Shown: positions 21,208 to 34,062, counted from the stretch's first letter. The stretch is DNA of 64,000 nt from Acephala macrosclerotiorum (GCA_014904845.1 MU119244.1:1-64000), one strand, 5' to 3'. The notes: generated by a model from the sequence alone, not told the origin. A program made the numbers and translations.

Positions 21208-24200
21208 GACTATTGGCATCGACAGTTCGCTCGCTACGTCAGCTGCACCATAGCTGTCAAACCACCACCCAACACACCACTTAGCCAGGTCATCGCAGCG
21301 CTGGTGGATAAGCTTCAGCAGGTACGGCGTATGGGAGGCCCTGGAGGATCGAATTGGGACCGAGTACGGCAGTCGTCTTCAGGGCCGCCCAGTCAGGCTC
21401 TTGGTCGACGGTGTTTGGGCATCCGCTGCTGGGGACTTCGCTGAAACGATTCGAGCCAGGGCATGGATACTCTGCACCGGTATCTGTGCTTGTGCCTAAC
21501 AACTGTGCGGCGTGGGCGTAGGCGTAGGCTTAGGCTAGGGATTTTGGTGTCGTCGGTTTCTGTTGCTAGACGGAGAAAAAGTCAAAGCCTGTTCCATGCG
21601 AAGATGAGAATGAGAAGACGTTCAATCCATGATCCCTGCCTGCTGCAACCCCAGTCGAAAAATGGGGAGAAATGCATAACATAGAGAGGATCTACGGTAA
21701 GGCACGCTCACGCTCACACTCCTCACCAGTACTGGTCAGCCACCCTATTTTACGCTGCCATTTTAGCTAAACGACTGCGTGAGGTGTGCATACGTACACA
21801 TATACCGTAATCTCAATCCGGCCACAGCCCTCTCGAGCGTCGAGCTCCTCCTGCTCAGTCCAGTCCAACTTCTCTCAACGACACCTTTCTTTTCGAACTT
21901 ACAAGAACCTTGCCTACCCTCCTGTTCTCCCTGGCCCTCGCCCACTCTGCGGCGTGCACCCGGTCCCTCTCCTCTCGACCCATCTTTGATCTTCCTCAGC
22001 CAGCTTGGCTGGTCAGCGCATGGTCCAACGGGGGATCCGTCCGCCTCCTTTCAAGCCATCGATCCTTTTCAATAGCGTCCAAGAGCAGATCTTGGAAGCG
22101 CACCCCGAATCACAGGCGGGTCTATGGAAGTCTCAATTGACCAATCCCCCTTCAAGAGCGCCCGCTTCCTGGTGCGCCGACGACACCCGAGAAAACATTT
22201 TCTGCACCGGTGTGCGCACTCCAGAAACAAAGGCTGGAAGCAGGTTTCCAGAGCATGGCACCATGTCCACATGTCACTTGCTCCTCATGTGCACCAGCCT
22301 TCAACAGAGCACGCGTGCTTACTCCGTACCTTTCCAGGCGCTGCAGGTCTGCCGAGCATCAATGCCAAGAACTCCTCTTTTGGCCTGTTTCCGCTGATAA
22401 ATAGAGTATCAATGTACCGAGCTACGGTCCTCCTCATGCTCTACTCTCAATGGTGGACAACACAGGCCCCAGGCCCCATCTTGGTGTCAGGAAAAGGAAA
22501 CTTCTCACGCATGATATCCATATGCAGCACAGTATGGAAATTTATGCGCAAACAGAACATTTCTTCACTATGAGACTTTGGTCTACCTCCAACGTCCAGG
22601 GGCTCGCAAGTTCGTCCCAATAGGGCGCTAGCTGGTGCTAGCCGTCCGGATCGCCAGTACAAGCCGGAAACATCAATGCGCATCTCGCATCAGCCTCGCT
22701 GGGGCTGCCCGAAGATCACGAAAACGTTTATGTTTCGTCATTTCGCACATGGCACATCTCTGAGAACCAAGGAAACCCCTTTGAACTTTTAAGGCTAGAT
22801 GATCGTCCTGGGAATGACCTTGCGAGATCCACGTGCTTGACGGTTGCTCGGAGGATAAATAATCCTGCACTGGTGTCGACCGGCCCGTGGTTCAAATTGC
22901 TTACCGTCCCGTGGTAGCCTTGCAGCAGCCTGCATATCAAATCTCCGTTCTAAGGCGGTAGATGATGAAGCTCTGCATCATACGATACCCAATGGTTCTT
23001 CAAGGCCGCGAGCTTTGCACTCGATATACATGAAAACATTCTGTCCAGGCACAAACCACCAGCCGAGTCTTTGCCCTGCTACAGTGCAATCCTACCGGCA
23101 CTCGCAAGCCGAACCCAAAATGTACTACGAGTTAGTGGATTCGTACCGGACCCCCAACAGAAGCCTCTGCGTCTCATCTTCATGATCAACACAGCCTCGC
23201 CCGACTTTCGAATTGCAACGCATCCTACACGGGATTCCACATCGATGGTGGTGTGAGAGAAATTGTGGTGCACGACCCAGGGGATTCAAGCATCCAGTCC
23301 ACATTACACCTTTATTAGCAAGCCGGAGATCCTCGTGTCATCGGACACTCCGTCATTATGATCATCTTGGTCATTTTAAAACACCAACAGTATACGCAGC
23401 ACAGACCAAGCTGTCGAACTTTCTCGTCGTGTTCGAGAAGACACTAAGAAGAACCTAATTTCCACAGCCATGTGCGCATATGAAACAAGTTTGGAGCCTT
23501 GCTCACCTTCTAGAAGGTTTCACTTCATCTCAGGCCTCTAGCTCATCCTTCGGCCAATCACCGACCCATCAAATTTCGCCTTCTCATGGTCATGGATGCC
23601 AAATTTCATGGTCTCCGATTGCATAATGGAGCCCAGCTCCATAAAATGATCTGATTGAACTCGGATCTCCCCATACGGAGTACTTCCATTGTCGAACGAT
23701 CGTGAATAATCGCCGTCAAGCCTTACTTCCATGTCGCCTTAGCTGTTTGGGGCCTTGAACATCACGAAAATAGAAATTCTGTGGAGCTCTTGACGCGTTT
23801 CGAAATCACACTCGAGTCAATATTCATTGGCCTCATTTTGTCTCATTGGGGCATGATTCATGCGCTTCGACAAACTATCATAACCAGGAATTTCCTTATA
23901 GAGTTCGGAAATCGGCCTTTTACCCGAACGCCACATAGGATGAAGATGGGGATGTTGGGTATCGTTTGGCATCTGCTGACGCGTTGAACAGGCAAGATTC
24001 ATGCTCTAGTGGTCTTGAGTTTGACGAAACTTTGGACAGCGGCTATGCCATCGAGAGCTAATCGATCGTATCGTACTTGTCATCGAGACGAAGGTAAGGT
24101 TCATGATTGATGCCTCGGTAAGATCGGGCACGAATTGGGAAGAAAGTACCTCTCCACTTGGAACACTGGAGCTCCTCAGATGTTTCTGGAATGCTTGGGA

Positions 24201-24559
24201 CATTGAGTAAGCTACGGTTGTGCCTCGGCGTTCGAGGGTTTGAAAGTCTGAGATGCATACACGGAATGAGCAATTTAGCACGTGCGTGACTCGAACAACA
24301 CTTGAAGTTGTGAGAAACTGCATTACCACTAAGACAGTGGTTTGCATGAACGAGGAAATGTGACATGAATCGTGACAAACAGAGCAACGCCTTGTATTTT
24401 CCTTTACGGGAAATAGAATCCCATACCATTTAAGCTGGAACCTCTAGTTTTCTCACCCTGATAACTCTGCTCCAGACTGACATCCCGTCAATCATCTTCA
24501 TCAAATGATGTCCCAGCCGTAAAATCATGATTTCTCTTCGTCGACGTTCCCAAGTCTCA

Positions 24560-25256
24560 TCAAAATTGGTCTATCCACATCAGCCCCAGTTCTTCCACGA
24601 TTAACATCCCATCAGATTCTCGACTCACCTAAAGTCATACTCATACTAACATCTGTATTCTCCACCATCTTCGTAAACTCCTCAAAGCTAATCTTCCCAT
24701 CACGATCCAAATCCGCCTCCATAATTGTCTTATCGACAATTTGCTGCAGCTGTTGATCCTTCAAATTGCTTCCTACCATCATCTTTAGCACGATGAAGAG
24801 TTCGCCGTTGGAGATATAGCCGTCGCGGTCGATGTCGTAGACTTTAAATGCAAAGCGTAGCTTTTGTTCTTTATTGCCTTTGCTCGAGAAGGCGGAGAGA
24901 CCCGAGACGAATTCTTGGAAATCAACGTCGCCGCCGCCGTCTTCGTCAAAGATGGCGATCATGCGGGTTGCAAGTGGGTTGGAGGAGATTTGGGGAAGGC
25001 TGAGAAATTCTTCGCGCTCGATTGTGCCGGAGTTGTCCTATTCCAGCTTATCAGTATTTGTCGCCTTGGTTGAGAGAGTATTCACGCACCTTATCTAGCT
25101 TCATAAACCTCTTTCGTATTCTCTCGACCTCATCTCGATCAACTGTGATAGCAATCAGCGTTGCTCTGTTGCGCCTGGACGAGACAATATGGGGGCTTTC
25201 GTACAGTTAGAACCTTGCACAATGTTCTCTAACACTGCGCTGCTGGCGTTACCCAT
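24560..25256 (-). CDS. CNB1: Calcineurin regulatory subunit B
   Basis: The exons are 25205..25256, 25090..25142, 24629..25037 and 24560..24570, giving 174 residues, the standard length. Calcineurin B binds and activates the calcineurin phosphatase catalytic subunit in response to calcium. The protein starts MGNASS, an N-myristoylation signal. Four EF-hands are visible with calcium-ligand loops beginning [27 protein letters not shown] and DLDRDGKIS. The C-terminus ends SMTLDQF. The last exon is only 11 nt (three codons plus stop) behind a 58-nt intron, chosen because it restores the conserved LDQF end. It is the only gene in an 11.5 kb gene-poor stretch. Confidence 0.95.
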
Positions 25257-27256
25257 CTTGAGGTTGGTATGGGTGGTCGTCGGGGAAGGAGTCGTTGTCT
25301 GGTGTGGGGGTTCTTCGAGAGCTCAGGTCCCTGAGGTGTCGCGAGGGGAGAAAGCCGCTAGGCTATTTTTGGATATGGGTCTAGATTGTCAGACTAGGAT
25401 CTGAGTTTCTTCAACATCATTTCATCATCTTTCGAATCCAACTTTCTCTGTATATTTTGATTTCGTTGGCTTTAGATGGCTTGGGCTCCATGCGAATTCC
25501 TATTCTAGACAAACAACATCGCTAAGTATCAAGTTCAGGCCCTTCGACAACAGCTCCTTCTTCGACATGAGTATGTAGTGAGTATGCCAACAGCTGCCAG
25601 CTTGTTTAATGTCCTGAAGTATCTAAGATTGTGAATGGGCAGCTGGACATATCGATATCTGGAGAGATCAAACAGTTATACTGCTTCAGCCAGTATAAAC
25701 TTTATTTTGAAGTCGCGCGATTCCTGTTCTTGACTCTACATATTATGTTTCTTGCTCTCTGTAATATTTGCAAGTTCCCTGCATCTACCACTCCTGACTG
25801 CTACAACATCTGAATGTTGCAGTACTGTTTTTAGTCTGTAAAATTCTTCACTTTAGAGGAGTTGCAGGGGATATCCTCCTTGCCTGCTCATCCCTCCCCA
25901 CTTCAGCTGCTGAACCACCCCCAACTTTCAAATGGGTTACCATCCCAAAATGTACAGATTGACATCAACTATAAAGCTTCTCACATATTACCCTAAAAAA
26001 AAAATGTTGATTCGCATATTCTCGATGTTCTGGAAAAACGAAAAGGCCGAGACTGTGGTTGGATCCGTTTCCAAGAGCCAAAGACTGTCGCACTCTGGAT
26101 GTGCCCCTTCTTTCGAGTCTCAAAAGAGCCGCTAATGTCCAACGTCAAGGTGTGACAACTCCGTCCCATCTCGATATCAGAGGCATCAGCTAACCATTTG
26201 TAGGGTTATCCATTTGGATTCTATCAAGTCTCGAATTCCACACTCTCTCTGCCTACTCGTCTTTTCCTCCTTTCTTTCTCGCTCACCCTCAAGCGCAAAT
26301 TGGGTTTCTACCTCATCTCTCAAGCTGCCATTGATGTGCTTACGGCCGAAGCCAACTCACAACGCAGACCTGCAGCTTCGATTTCTCATCCTCGGTGACA
26401 TTGGCAGTTCCCAATCACCCCTTAAATACTCGCCACTGCTCATGGACCGGGGCTAGTAAGAGGACACTCGTCCACAATCCGACCACCTAAGTATGAGGCT
26501 ACAACAGCGCAAAATTCTAAGGCTCCGGCGAAAGATCGGTGAGCCTGCATAGCAAAGGCCTATTTGTACCTTCTGCTTATCCTTGCACGCAATACATCTC
26601 CATCCTCTCATCACAACGGCGGAGCTGCCACGCTCTGTCCACGATCGCTCGACATTCCTTCCAGCGCTGGCGAGCATATCAGCCCCAAATCCGCCAACGA
26701 GCCCTGCAATACCCTATCACAAGATCCGGCTGTCAATGTCCTGCAGTTGGGTGCCTTTACCATCATGAAGCCACTACCTTGAGCTCTCAAGTGAACAGCG
26801 ATGCTGGCCATCGAGGCCGTAGGATCGCTCACCTCAACCATCTCGAAATCACCAGTTCCGGCCCTCAGAGGGATAACGGTGACTGCTATTAACATCATGC
26901 GGTCAGTCAGTCAGCCCTACTGTCCTAAGGTCGCCAACTCCAGTTCTTAAAGGACCAGTAGCTGCCGGTAACCTGCGATGAGCTTCCTCCTCATCGCGAA
27001 GCCAGCTCCCTTGGTCCTCAAGAGGCCAGCGGCTCTCAACAACATGTAACCGGCTGCCGTGGCGACTATCATAAGTCCCCAACCAGCCGAAGATTTGAGA
27101 TGCTATTTCTGCCGGCACTAGAGTTTCGTTTGCACTATAATTGGGCGCTTAGATCCAGAACCGAGTCTTCCATGCACACTTTCTCGTACAGGGTGCTTAT
27201 ATCCGGAGGCTACGGTCGAGGTCTTCGGGATAGGTGACGGCAACAACTTTAGCGAC

Positions 27257-28157
27257 ATGTCTATTCCATCGTTAGACAACATCTCCAATAACACCTCCGG
27301 CAACACCTCCGGCAACACCTCCAGTCACACCTCCAGCAACACCTCCAGAAAACTTGCAGCAACAACCCAGACGATAAACGAGTTCTGCCTCTGCCATCGC
27401 AGTCAATCGATGCCTTTCCTATGTACGATGTCGAGGCGGTTGAGCGGCCACTTACCAACACAAGCACAAATGTTTCTGCTATCCCTCATAACAGTACATT
27501 TGCGAAGCCACGCAAACGCCTCCCGGGTTCAACACGGATCATTCGACTTCCGATCCCAATTGAGAAACCCCAAGAGTTTGCTCAGTCTAACATCAAGAAG
27601 CGAAAGGCGGTTCGGGATACTCCATAAGCTTTGCAAAAAAATTCCCGCACGGCTGTTGATGAGATGTCCCAACGGAAAGTTAACAGAAAAATCCGAAAAG
27701 ATGCAACAGAAGCAGCAGATGCGAGAGACGCGAGTAAAGCAAGATACTCTCGCTAATCGCTTGGAACAGCTTCTTGTACGCGTTGACACATCGCCTTCGA
27801 ACTTGCGGCAATTCTATGCCCTAACCGAATATTCCCGATCGCTCATCGAGCTCGTGCGTGTTGTCTACCTCCTATCTCGGTTTCTCCGGTGCGGAACAAG
27901 AACGACACCCTAGACAGTAGTCATCACGAAGTGGACTCTTCACATTATAGCACTATCTCTAGTGCTTTGGTGGTAGCGTATATCATCGCTGCCGACATTC
28001 GAGCAAAGTTAAACGACGACATATGGCACTGGAGCAAGTGGAAATCGTAATTCGAGGAGGTTTGATCCCAGACAACGACTACAGGCTATATAACGACCTC
28101 AGCGAACTTCCAGCTGGCGCGGTAGTCAATTTCCTCCTGTGTGGCTGTGAAGGGTAA
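27257..28157 (+). other. Broken coding-like region, possible decayed gene
   Basis: Successive stretches look protein-coding but in different frames. They are a Thr/Pro-rich repeat, a segment with PMYDVEAVERPLTNTSTNV and FAKPRKRLPGSTRIIRLPIP (27421-27627), then a coiled-coil-like piece with VKQDTLANRLEQLLVRVDTS (to 27913), and finally a 44-codon frame at 28023-28157 (RGGLIPDNDYRLYNDLSELP). No family is recognised. This may be a decayed lineage-specific gene or chance. Confidence 0.3.
27287..27347. repeat. 12-bp tandem repeat (GGCAACACCTCC)5
   Basis: Five units with minor changes (AATAACACCTCC, two GGCAACACCTCC, AGTCACACCTCC, AGCAACACCTCC). In one frame it encodes Thr/Ser/Asn repeats, in another Pro/Ala/Thr repeats. 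Confidence 0.9.
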
Positions 28158-29857
28158 TAGTATTCCTGGGAGTCTTGGGAGTCTTGGGCGAGATTGTTCG
28201 ACGCTTCCCTCATTTTGTTTTCTTCAATACAATCGTGGAAAATCTCGGGGTTACAAGGTGTGTATAACGAGAAACTATCACAGTTGGCTCTACAATGATA
28301 ACATACTTCAACAGAGATACCTTATTGCAGATGCACACGACATTATCGAGTACATTCGAGGCTGAGTTGAACAAACGGCTTTTTTTTTTTTTTTGCCGCA
28401 GTTGAGATGGCACGTCTTTTCAACTCCGCGATGCGGGCTCGCTACCTAGGTCCTTGCACGTCCCACCTGCGAAGCTCTATTATGGTGGATCACGAGTTGT
28501 CTCGAAAGCCACGACTTGTTTGTGCTATGGATGATTGCGATCAAGTCCACCTTAGGGTTCGTACCGGTTGGGTTGTAGTGTGCCAGTATTGTGAGAGAAA
28601 TCCAATCAAAACGCAGAGCATTGAGTCTCGCCCTGCTTCAAATCAACGTCACGTAGCACTCGCCAGTCAGCCACCAAACACCATCTTTCAATCTCTTTCG
28701 AACACACGTCAATACGCATCTCTCGTACCACTCCAATATGTCAAGGCTCTCAAGCCTCCAACCCATTACGAATACCCCCTCTTCCAAACCATAGATCAAG
28801 AAACGCTAAATCCTCGCGGCGCAACCTGTCAAACTTCCTCGCTTACTCCGTCCGTACCTGAAATTGCAAACATAATTTCAAATGCAAAATCCATAATGCT
28901 TCGTTTCTCGAAAGTGACTTTCTGCAAAGTGAAAATATCAAACATTCTATCTCTTGAAAGTGGCCATGAGTCAGTCGCAGCCTTGTGAAAGTGACTTGGT
29001 GATCGCAAGAAAGAGTGAATAAAACCAGAATACGGGGTCCCCGCAAAAAATGAGTCGGAAACAAGCATGCGAATCAAATTTGCCTGAAGTTGGTTCAGAT
29101 AAAGTTGAAAATGTGTGAAGAGAAGTTACATACTTTGAAAATGCAAAGTGAAACGACTTTCTGTGCACCCGAGATTCACCTGCTAAGGAAACGCGGCATG
29201 GGTGCTGAATCGAACATCTTGAGAATTTTAATGTTCCATATTGCAAAATGCATTCTTGTCTGCTAAATGTCCCAGCTGTTCTAGAACATTCTGAATAGGA
29301 AAATGCCCCCCATTATCTGGGAATTTTTGGCGCGGTACGTATCCAGAGTTACCGCTGTGGAATGCTGCGGGTGCCTAGCGTACCAAAGGAGGAGTTGCGG
29401 AAGCCGCTGTCAGGATGAAGTAGTGAATATCCATGATGCGAAAAGATGTGTTTCTGTGGTTTCGCACAACACAGAATCACTTTTGGGAACGTCCGTAAAA
29501 TAATCAAGATTGTTGAAGTGGTGAATCGCCCGCTGGCTAGAACTATTAGTAGACCCCTGTCTGATATTCAGAAAGTCCCTCTAACCATAAAGCGTAGTCT
29601 TAGCGAGTGCCCGGCCGTCATTACCCTTGCCATCACCGACGTTCACACTGCGAGACGGCGTGAAAACTCTGCGCAGCTCAACGTCAAGGCATCAGCAGAG
29701 TCAACAGATCCATCAAAATCACGACCACAACGCCCTAAAATGTTTATTTTGAGGGCATAGTCATTCTGAATATGCGCTCAAGAATCGATATCTCGAATAT
29801 CAGATCGCGATCTGGCGCCGAAGTTGACTTTATTACGTCGTTACACCTTCCGTCATC

Positions 29858-31667
29858 ATGCGCGCGAATGGTCCGGCAGGGCGAGCGACCCGAGTTAAGA
29901 AGCTTGCAAAGAACTTCAGTCAGCAGGTTTTGCGCGAAGACCAACTAGATTCGGCGGAATACAGCTCTCTACTACAGTCTCAGAGTTCTATTGAGACTGG
30001 CGTGGAGAAGTCAGAGGAAAAGGCACGTGCCCCAATCTAGATCGAATCACATGACATCAGAGCTTCTGCTAACATTCTACCAGGAATACCATCTCCAAGC
30101 TGCCTTGAAAGGCTCAGGGAGTAGCAAAGATGCAGAAGAGATCCCAGCTCCTCCTGCCGAGGAGACACCCGATCTTGATTACGATGACCTATACCCATTA
30201 GTCTTTAACAAACCTGCCACATACATCCGCTTCTCCCAGACTGTCGAAGAGACTACTGGATGTCAGTATAATATGACCTCCGAAGATGATACCTTTCTCA
30301 AAGAACACAATAAGAAGAAGTCGGCAGGAGCCCGGTGTTCTGAAGATGACTTTGAGAGAATTATGGATGTCTTCGAGGATACCGCCAATGACCAAGTCCC
30401 CTTCGCATCCGTTGATAACACTATCCTTCCTTTCGACGTCATGAAGCCTGCCCTCAAGCTGCATGTTGATGAGAAACTTATGGGAATTGCTTCGGAAATT
30501 TATCAGCACTGGCGGCGATGCAGACAAGAATCTGGAGGTCATCAGCTACAACCAAGTCTGAAGTTCGAGAAGAACCAAACAGACGATGATGGCGATCCAT
30601 ATGTCTGCTTCAGACGTCGTGATGTCCGACAGACTCGGAAGACTAGAGCTCGTGATACACAGAGCGTGGAGAAGATCAAGAGAATGAGGAAAGAACTTGA
30701 TGAGGGACGACAGTTGATAGACATGGCTCTTCAGAGAGAGTTGACCAAGAGAGAACTTCTGAAATGTGACAAGAGCATTTTCGAGCAGCGTGCTGAAGTC
30801 AAGAAGACTAAGATCAAGCTTGGTATCAAGACCGACGACGAGGACCTTATCAACCAGAGAGTAAGTCAACCTCAAACGGATGCTGAGCTCATCGCTGACA
30901 AGTAACAGCCGCAGAAGAGAAAGATTACCGACTTTGGTGGTCAGCTGCAACGTCCACCAGGAACACAGTTACGCTTGCCTGGCCGGTCTGATGGTCGCCC
31001 TATTGATGCTGACCTCGTCTTGTTGAGTGATCTGATCGCGCAGAAAGAGAATCTGCTGCAGAATGAAATCGAAGAAAAGGCGCAGCAACATCGGAAGTGG
31101 AACGCGGGCCATGTCGACTTGACTCGTGAGCCATTGTCTCCAGTCCATGGCCAAGGTTTCGATGCTGGATTCCGCCCAGCAACTGCCCAATACCAGTATC
31201 TGATGACTCCACCCTCTTCTGTGACCTCCGAATCCTTCGATCGGGCATCCCCGGCTATGGAAAAGTCCGAATCTTTCGCACTTGGATACAATTCGCCTTC
31301 CGAGGAGGACGAACCTCGAGGACAACCAGCTTATCGTCGTCGTATCGGTCGTGGTGGTCGGTTGTGGATTGATCGTAGAGGAATGTCGTCCGCCGCCAAA
31401 CTAGCTGACGCAACTGTGTCGGATCGTTGGAAATACGACCAGGATGATGATGAGGAACAGCCGGTCTATGAGATGGACCCATACGACACAAAGGCTCTCC
31501 GATTTCGAGCAACCATACCCTATCCACCTCACATGTTCTCTCAACGTCCTCGACCAGACCAGCAAGCCGCCGCGCAGTTGGCCGCCAGAGTTGCTGCTGG
31601 ACAGAGCCCCGCAAATGCTCGAGCAATCGCTGGTGTAGGTCAACAGCCACAGCAGGCCCCAACTTGA
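29858..31667 (+). CDS. EPL1: Enhancer of polycomb-like protein, NuA4 subunit
   Basis: The exons are 29858..30022, 30084..30860 and 30909..31667, giving 566 residues. Epl1 is the scaffold of the Piccolo NuA4 histone acetyltransferase (with Esa1 and Yng2), acting on nucleosomal H4 and H2A. The N-terminal EPcA region is clear: VKKLAKNF, VLREDQLDSAEY, DLDYDDLYPLVFNKP, YIRFSQTVEETTGCQYNMTSED and DDFERIMDVFE. It continues through YVCFRRRDVRQTRKTRARDT, a helical RMRKELDEGRQLIDM segment, and a Gln/Pro-rich C-terminus with IGRGGRLWIDRR. The first intron has a GC donor (AAG|GCACGT) with a TGCTAAC branch; the join gives the conserved EEKEYHLQAA. The 5' end follows a gene-poor region. Confidence 0.93.
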
Positions 31668-32014
31668 AACACGCTTATCGTCTCCATCCTCACACATACA
31701 CAAACTATGCACCTACACCCCCTCCGCGCTACGAAGCGCTCATGTAAGAATATGGCATTCTGATTTGCAAGGCATCGCTTGAGATGTGCCGGAAATTTGG
31801 CGTTGCCCACGGGAATGGGTTAGCGTTTTGTTTGGCATTAGATGTTCTGCCCGAGCCTGATGGAAATTGAAGGGTGCCTGTTGTATTTTAGTGCTCACAC
31901 GAGCAACCCAGAAGAAGATAGCCGAAGCAAGACAGATGGATTTCTTCCTCTGCAACTCTTTCTCAAAGACCCAAGGGATATTGTTCTCTTACGTATCAAG
32001 CCAAAGTGCAAGTA
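31668..32014. other. Convergent 3' spacer EPL1 / RKM4
   Basis: These 347 bp between two stop codons contain no recognisable frame. Confidence 0.4.
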
Positions 32015-33649
32015 TTATCTCTTTTTGACTTTCTTCTTCTCCCCTTCAGCTTGGTGAGCTTTCCTCTTCGGCCCTCCAGTCATAATTTCCTTGGACTTGC
32101 TCTCGTCTTGCACTCTCATTCTTTTGTTGCTGGCTGCAAAGGTGGATGCTTCTTGGATGGCCTTTCTGAGAACCTGCTTTTCGCCGAGTCTAACTTGAAT
32201 AGCCATAGCTTTTCGATGGGGCAAGCCGCCGGCTTGAAGCAGTAACTCGTCCTCTTCTGCAGTTGTTGCGTATTCCCTCTCCCTGAGTCGAAGAATTTTC
32301 ACCAAGACCTGTCCAACAAGTCCCGTTGAAAGCTTTGGTCGACTTGGGAGGGCAATTTTGGATGACTCGATGGCTGCGAAGTTTTCCTCGTCCAGAAGAA
32401 GAATGTACAGGAGAGCTAGTAGGTCATCAGGAATGCTAGGCCTATCGGGCCCAGGGTGCGCGAGATCATATGAATCTTCGTAGAGGCCCTCTCTGTGCGC
32501 CAGTTCGACTCCTTTGTTTACTAAAAGACCTAGAGGTTCTAGCACTGTTTGACTCGAAAGCTGCAGCGATTCATTGGAGCGGAAGAGAGACAGAATTGAC
32601 TTCGTTGGAAGCTCAGCGACATCGTACTGTGCATAGTTGTCCGTGACATAACCATAGCGGCGGAGAAGGTCGGACCGTGGCAGCTGACCATAGTCGTTGA
32701 ATATCTCATCCCCTTTGTTTATAGGACGAATTGCTCTCATCTCAAGATCCTTGTTGTCGCAGCAGAGACAAGCGTTGTTCCTATCTGCATCCGCATTGAG
32801 CATGTCCGCCAGAGGGATCATAGAGAGAATGGTCTTTTCGTCCTCCCCATTGTCGGAGACTAGCTCATCAGCCTCTTCGTCTTCTTGGCCGTCCTCCACA
32901 TTTTCCGTTTCAGGCAGCTCGGGAATGTCAAAAGCACACGCCATGATGACTGAAGCTACTTTGTGGCACATTATGGAGCTGGCGTTATCGATGTTCAGAG
33001 GAGCAACATGTTCCGCGAATATGTCCTCAGCAGTTGCTTTTCCTATCTTCTTTGCGACCATGCTGGCTTGAAGCTCTGCAAGCTCATCGTTCGACCAGAA
33101 CACAAGACTGTCGAGTTGGTCGGGCAAGACGGCAAAATATGGCATCCACTTCGAGTCTTTCCGCGATGCTTCTACAAGCATGATGGTGGTCAGAGCCTGT
33201 GAGTCGCAGCGGTTAGCATCCTGTCGCAGAAGTAGTGGTGGGTGTGACTAAATGTACCAGCCAGCCAGGGATATTGGGAACTGTATCCTTGAGGAAGGAG
33301 AGTTGCGAATCGGCGAGGGCTGTATTCATATTGAGGACTGCTGAACGTGGAATGGTGAAAAGGACTTCATCCTCCTCTATGTCTGTGACGGCGACTGAAA
33401 GTTCCGTCAGTGATGTACGAAAGAGAAGGGAAGTAACAATGGAAGCGAGATGATGCCAGGCATAATAATTCCCTGTGAAAGCCTAGGAGAATCTCGATGC
33501 ATGAAGTATATGAAGGACTCACCAATCCCGCGATTTTTCCCTCCTAGGCGCATGTCAACGACAGCAATCTTAGGACTGATTTGAATGCCCATTCTCGGAA
33601 GCCATGAGAGAAATTCTTCTGTCGTCGCCTGGAAGTTGTCGGTTTCCAT
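32015..33649 (-). CDS. RKM4: SET-domain ribosomal lysine methyltransferase
   Basis: The exons are 33523..33649, 33258..33394 and 32015..33196, giving 481 residues. The protein belongs to the SETD6/Rkm group of SET methyltransferases; yeast Rkm4 monomethylates Rpl42. The N-SET part shows NRGIVAVTDIEEDEVLFTIP. The SET core is split by an insert with an acidic stretch (NVEDGQEDEEADELVSDNG). It carries SMIPLADMLNADADRNNA, the cofactor/substrate pocket, and DEIFNDYGQLPRSDLLRRYGY, the catalytic Tyr motif. A Rubisco-LSMT-type substrate-binding domain follows, and the tail is basic (GGPKRKAHQ to KKR) and may be a nuclear signal. RKM4 versus a sister Rkm is inferred from overall architecture. It diverges from KAE1. 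Confidence 0.87.
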
Positions 33650-34062
33650 GTTTGCGGTTTGTGAAAGTATTGTGTGCAATAGTTTCGCGGTAAGAGTGGT
33701 GGACTTCTGAGAACCAGAGCAGAGTATTAACAAAATGAATGGATGGCGTAGGAAGAACCACGCTAACGAACGAAGCGAAAAATGACAGGGGTCTAGCCTC
33801 GAGTTATTCCAACGCACAAGAAAAATTGTGACTTTCTCTCACCGCATGTTGCCCTCAATTAATTGTTGTTGCCTCATAGAACCGGTGGAGGCTTTTCTTT
33901 GAAAGGCTAGTATGTAGGGTAGAGGTACTGAATTTTGATTGTCTCTTGTCCTAGCCGTGCAACCCGAGTCACTGGTCACCGATACTGTAATCTTCTTATC
34001 GTCAGCCTCGTGAAGCGGGGCAGTGCCTTCAACAACATCACAGTCCACATCCAACGTCCAAA
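33650..34062. promoter_or_regulatory. Divergent promoter RKM4 / KAE1
   Basis: These 413 bp separate two start codons of divergent translation-related genes. No clear regulatory motif was identified. Confidence 0.45.

Larger units (their letters stand above)
18298..24559. other. 6.3 kb gene-poor region
   Basis: No open frame here has a recognisable domain or coherent splice structure. The region contains short tandem repeats (20.1, 21.0 and 21.2 kb) and pyrimidine-rich stretches (21.84-22.0 kb) that resemble promoter or UTR sequence. Lineage-specific or non-coding transcripts cannot be excluded from sequence alone. Confidence 0.5.
25257..29857. other. 4.6 kb gene-poor region with coding-like scraps
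   Basis: No intact conserved gene is seen. Coding-like pieces occur on the minus strand at 26.6-27.1 kb and the plus strand at 27.25-28.16 kb and 28.4-29.0 kb, interrupted by stops or shifts of frame (see findings). A 15-T run lies at 28380-28394. The last few hundred bases should include the EPL1 promoter. Confidence 0.5.

Noticed and set aside
22124..22573. 149-codon plus-strand frame in the gene-poor region
   Set aside because: Composition is rich in Arg, His, Ser and Cys without any domain; overlapping frames look equally plausible, as in non-coding DNA.
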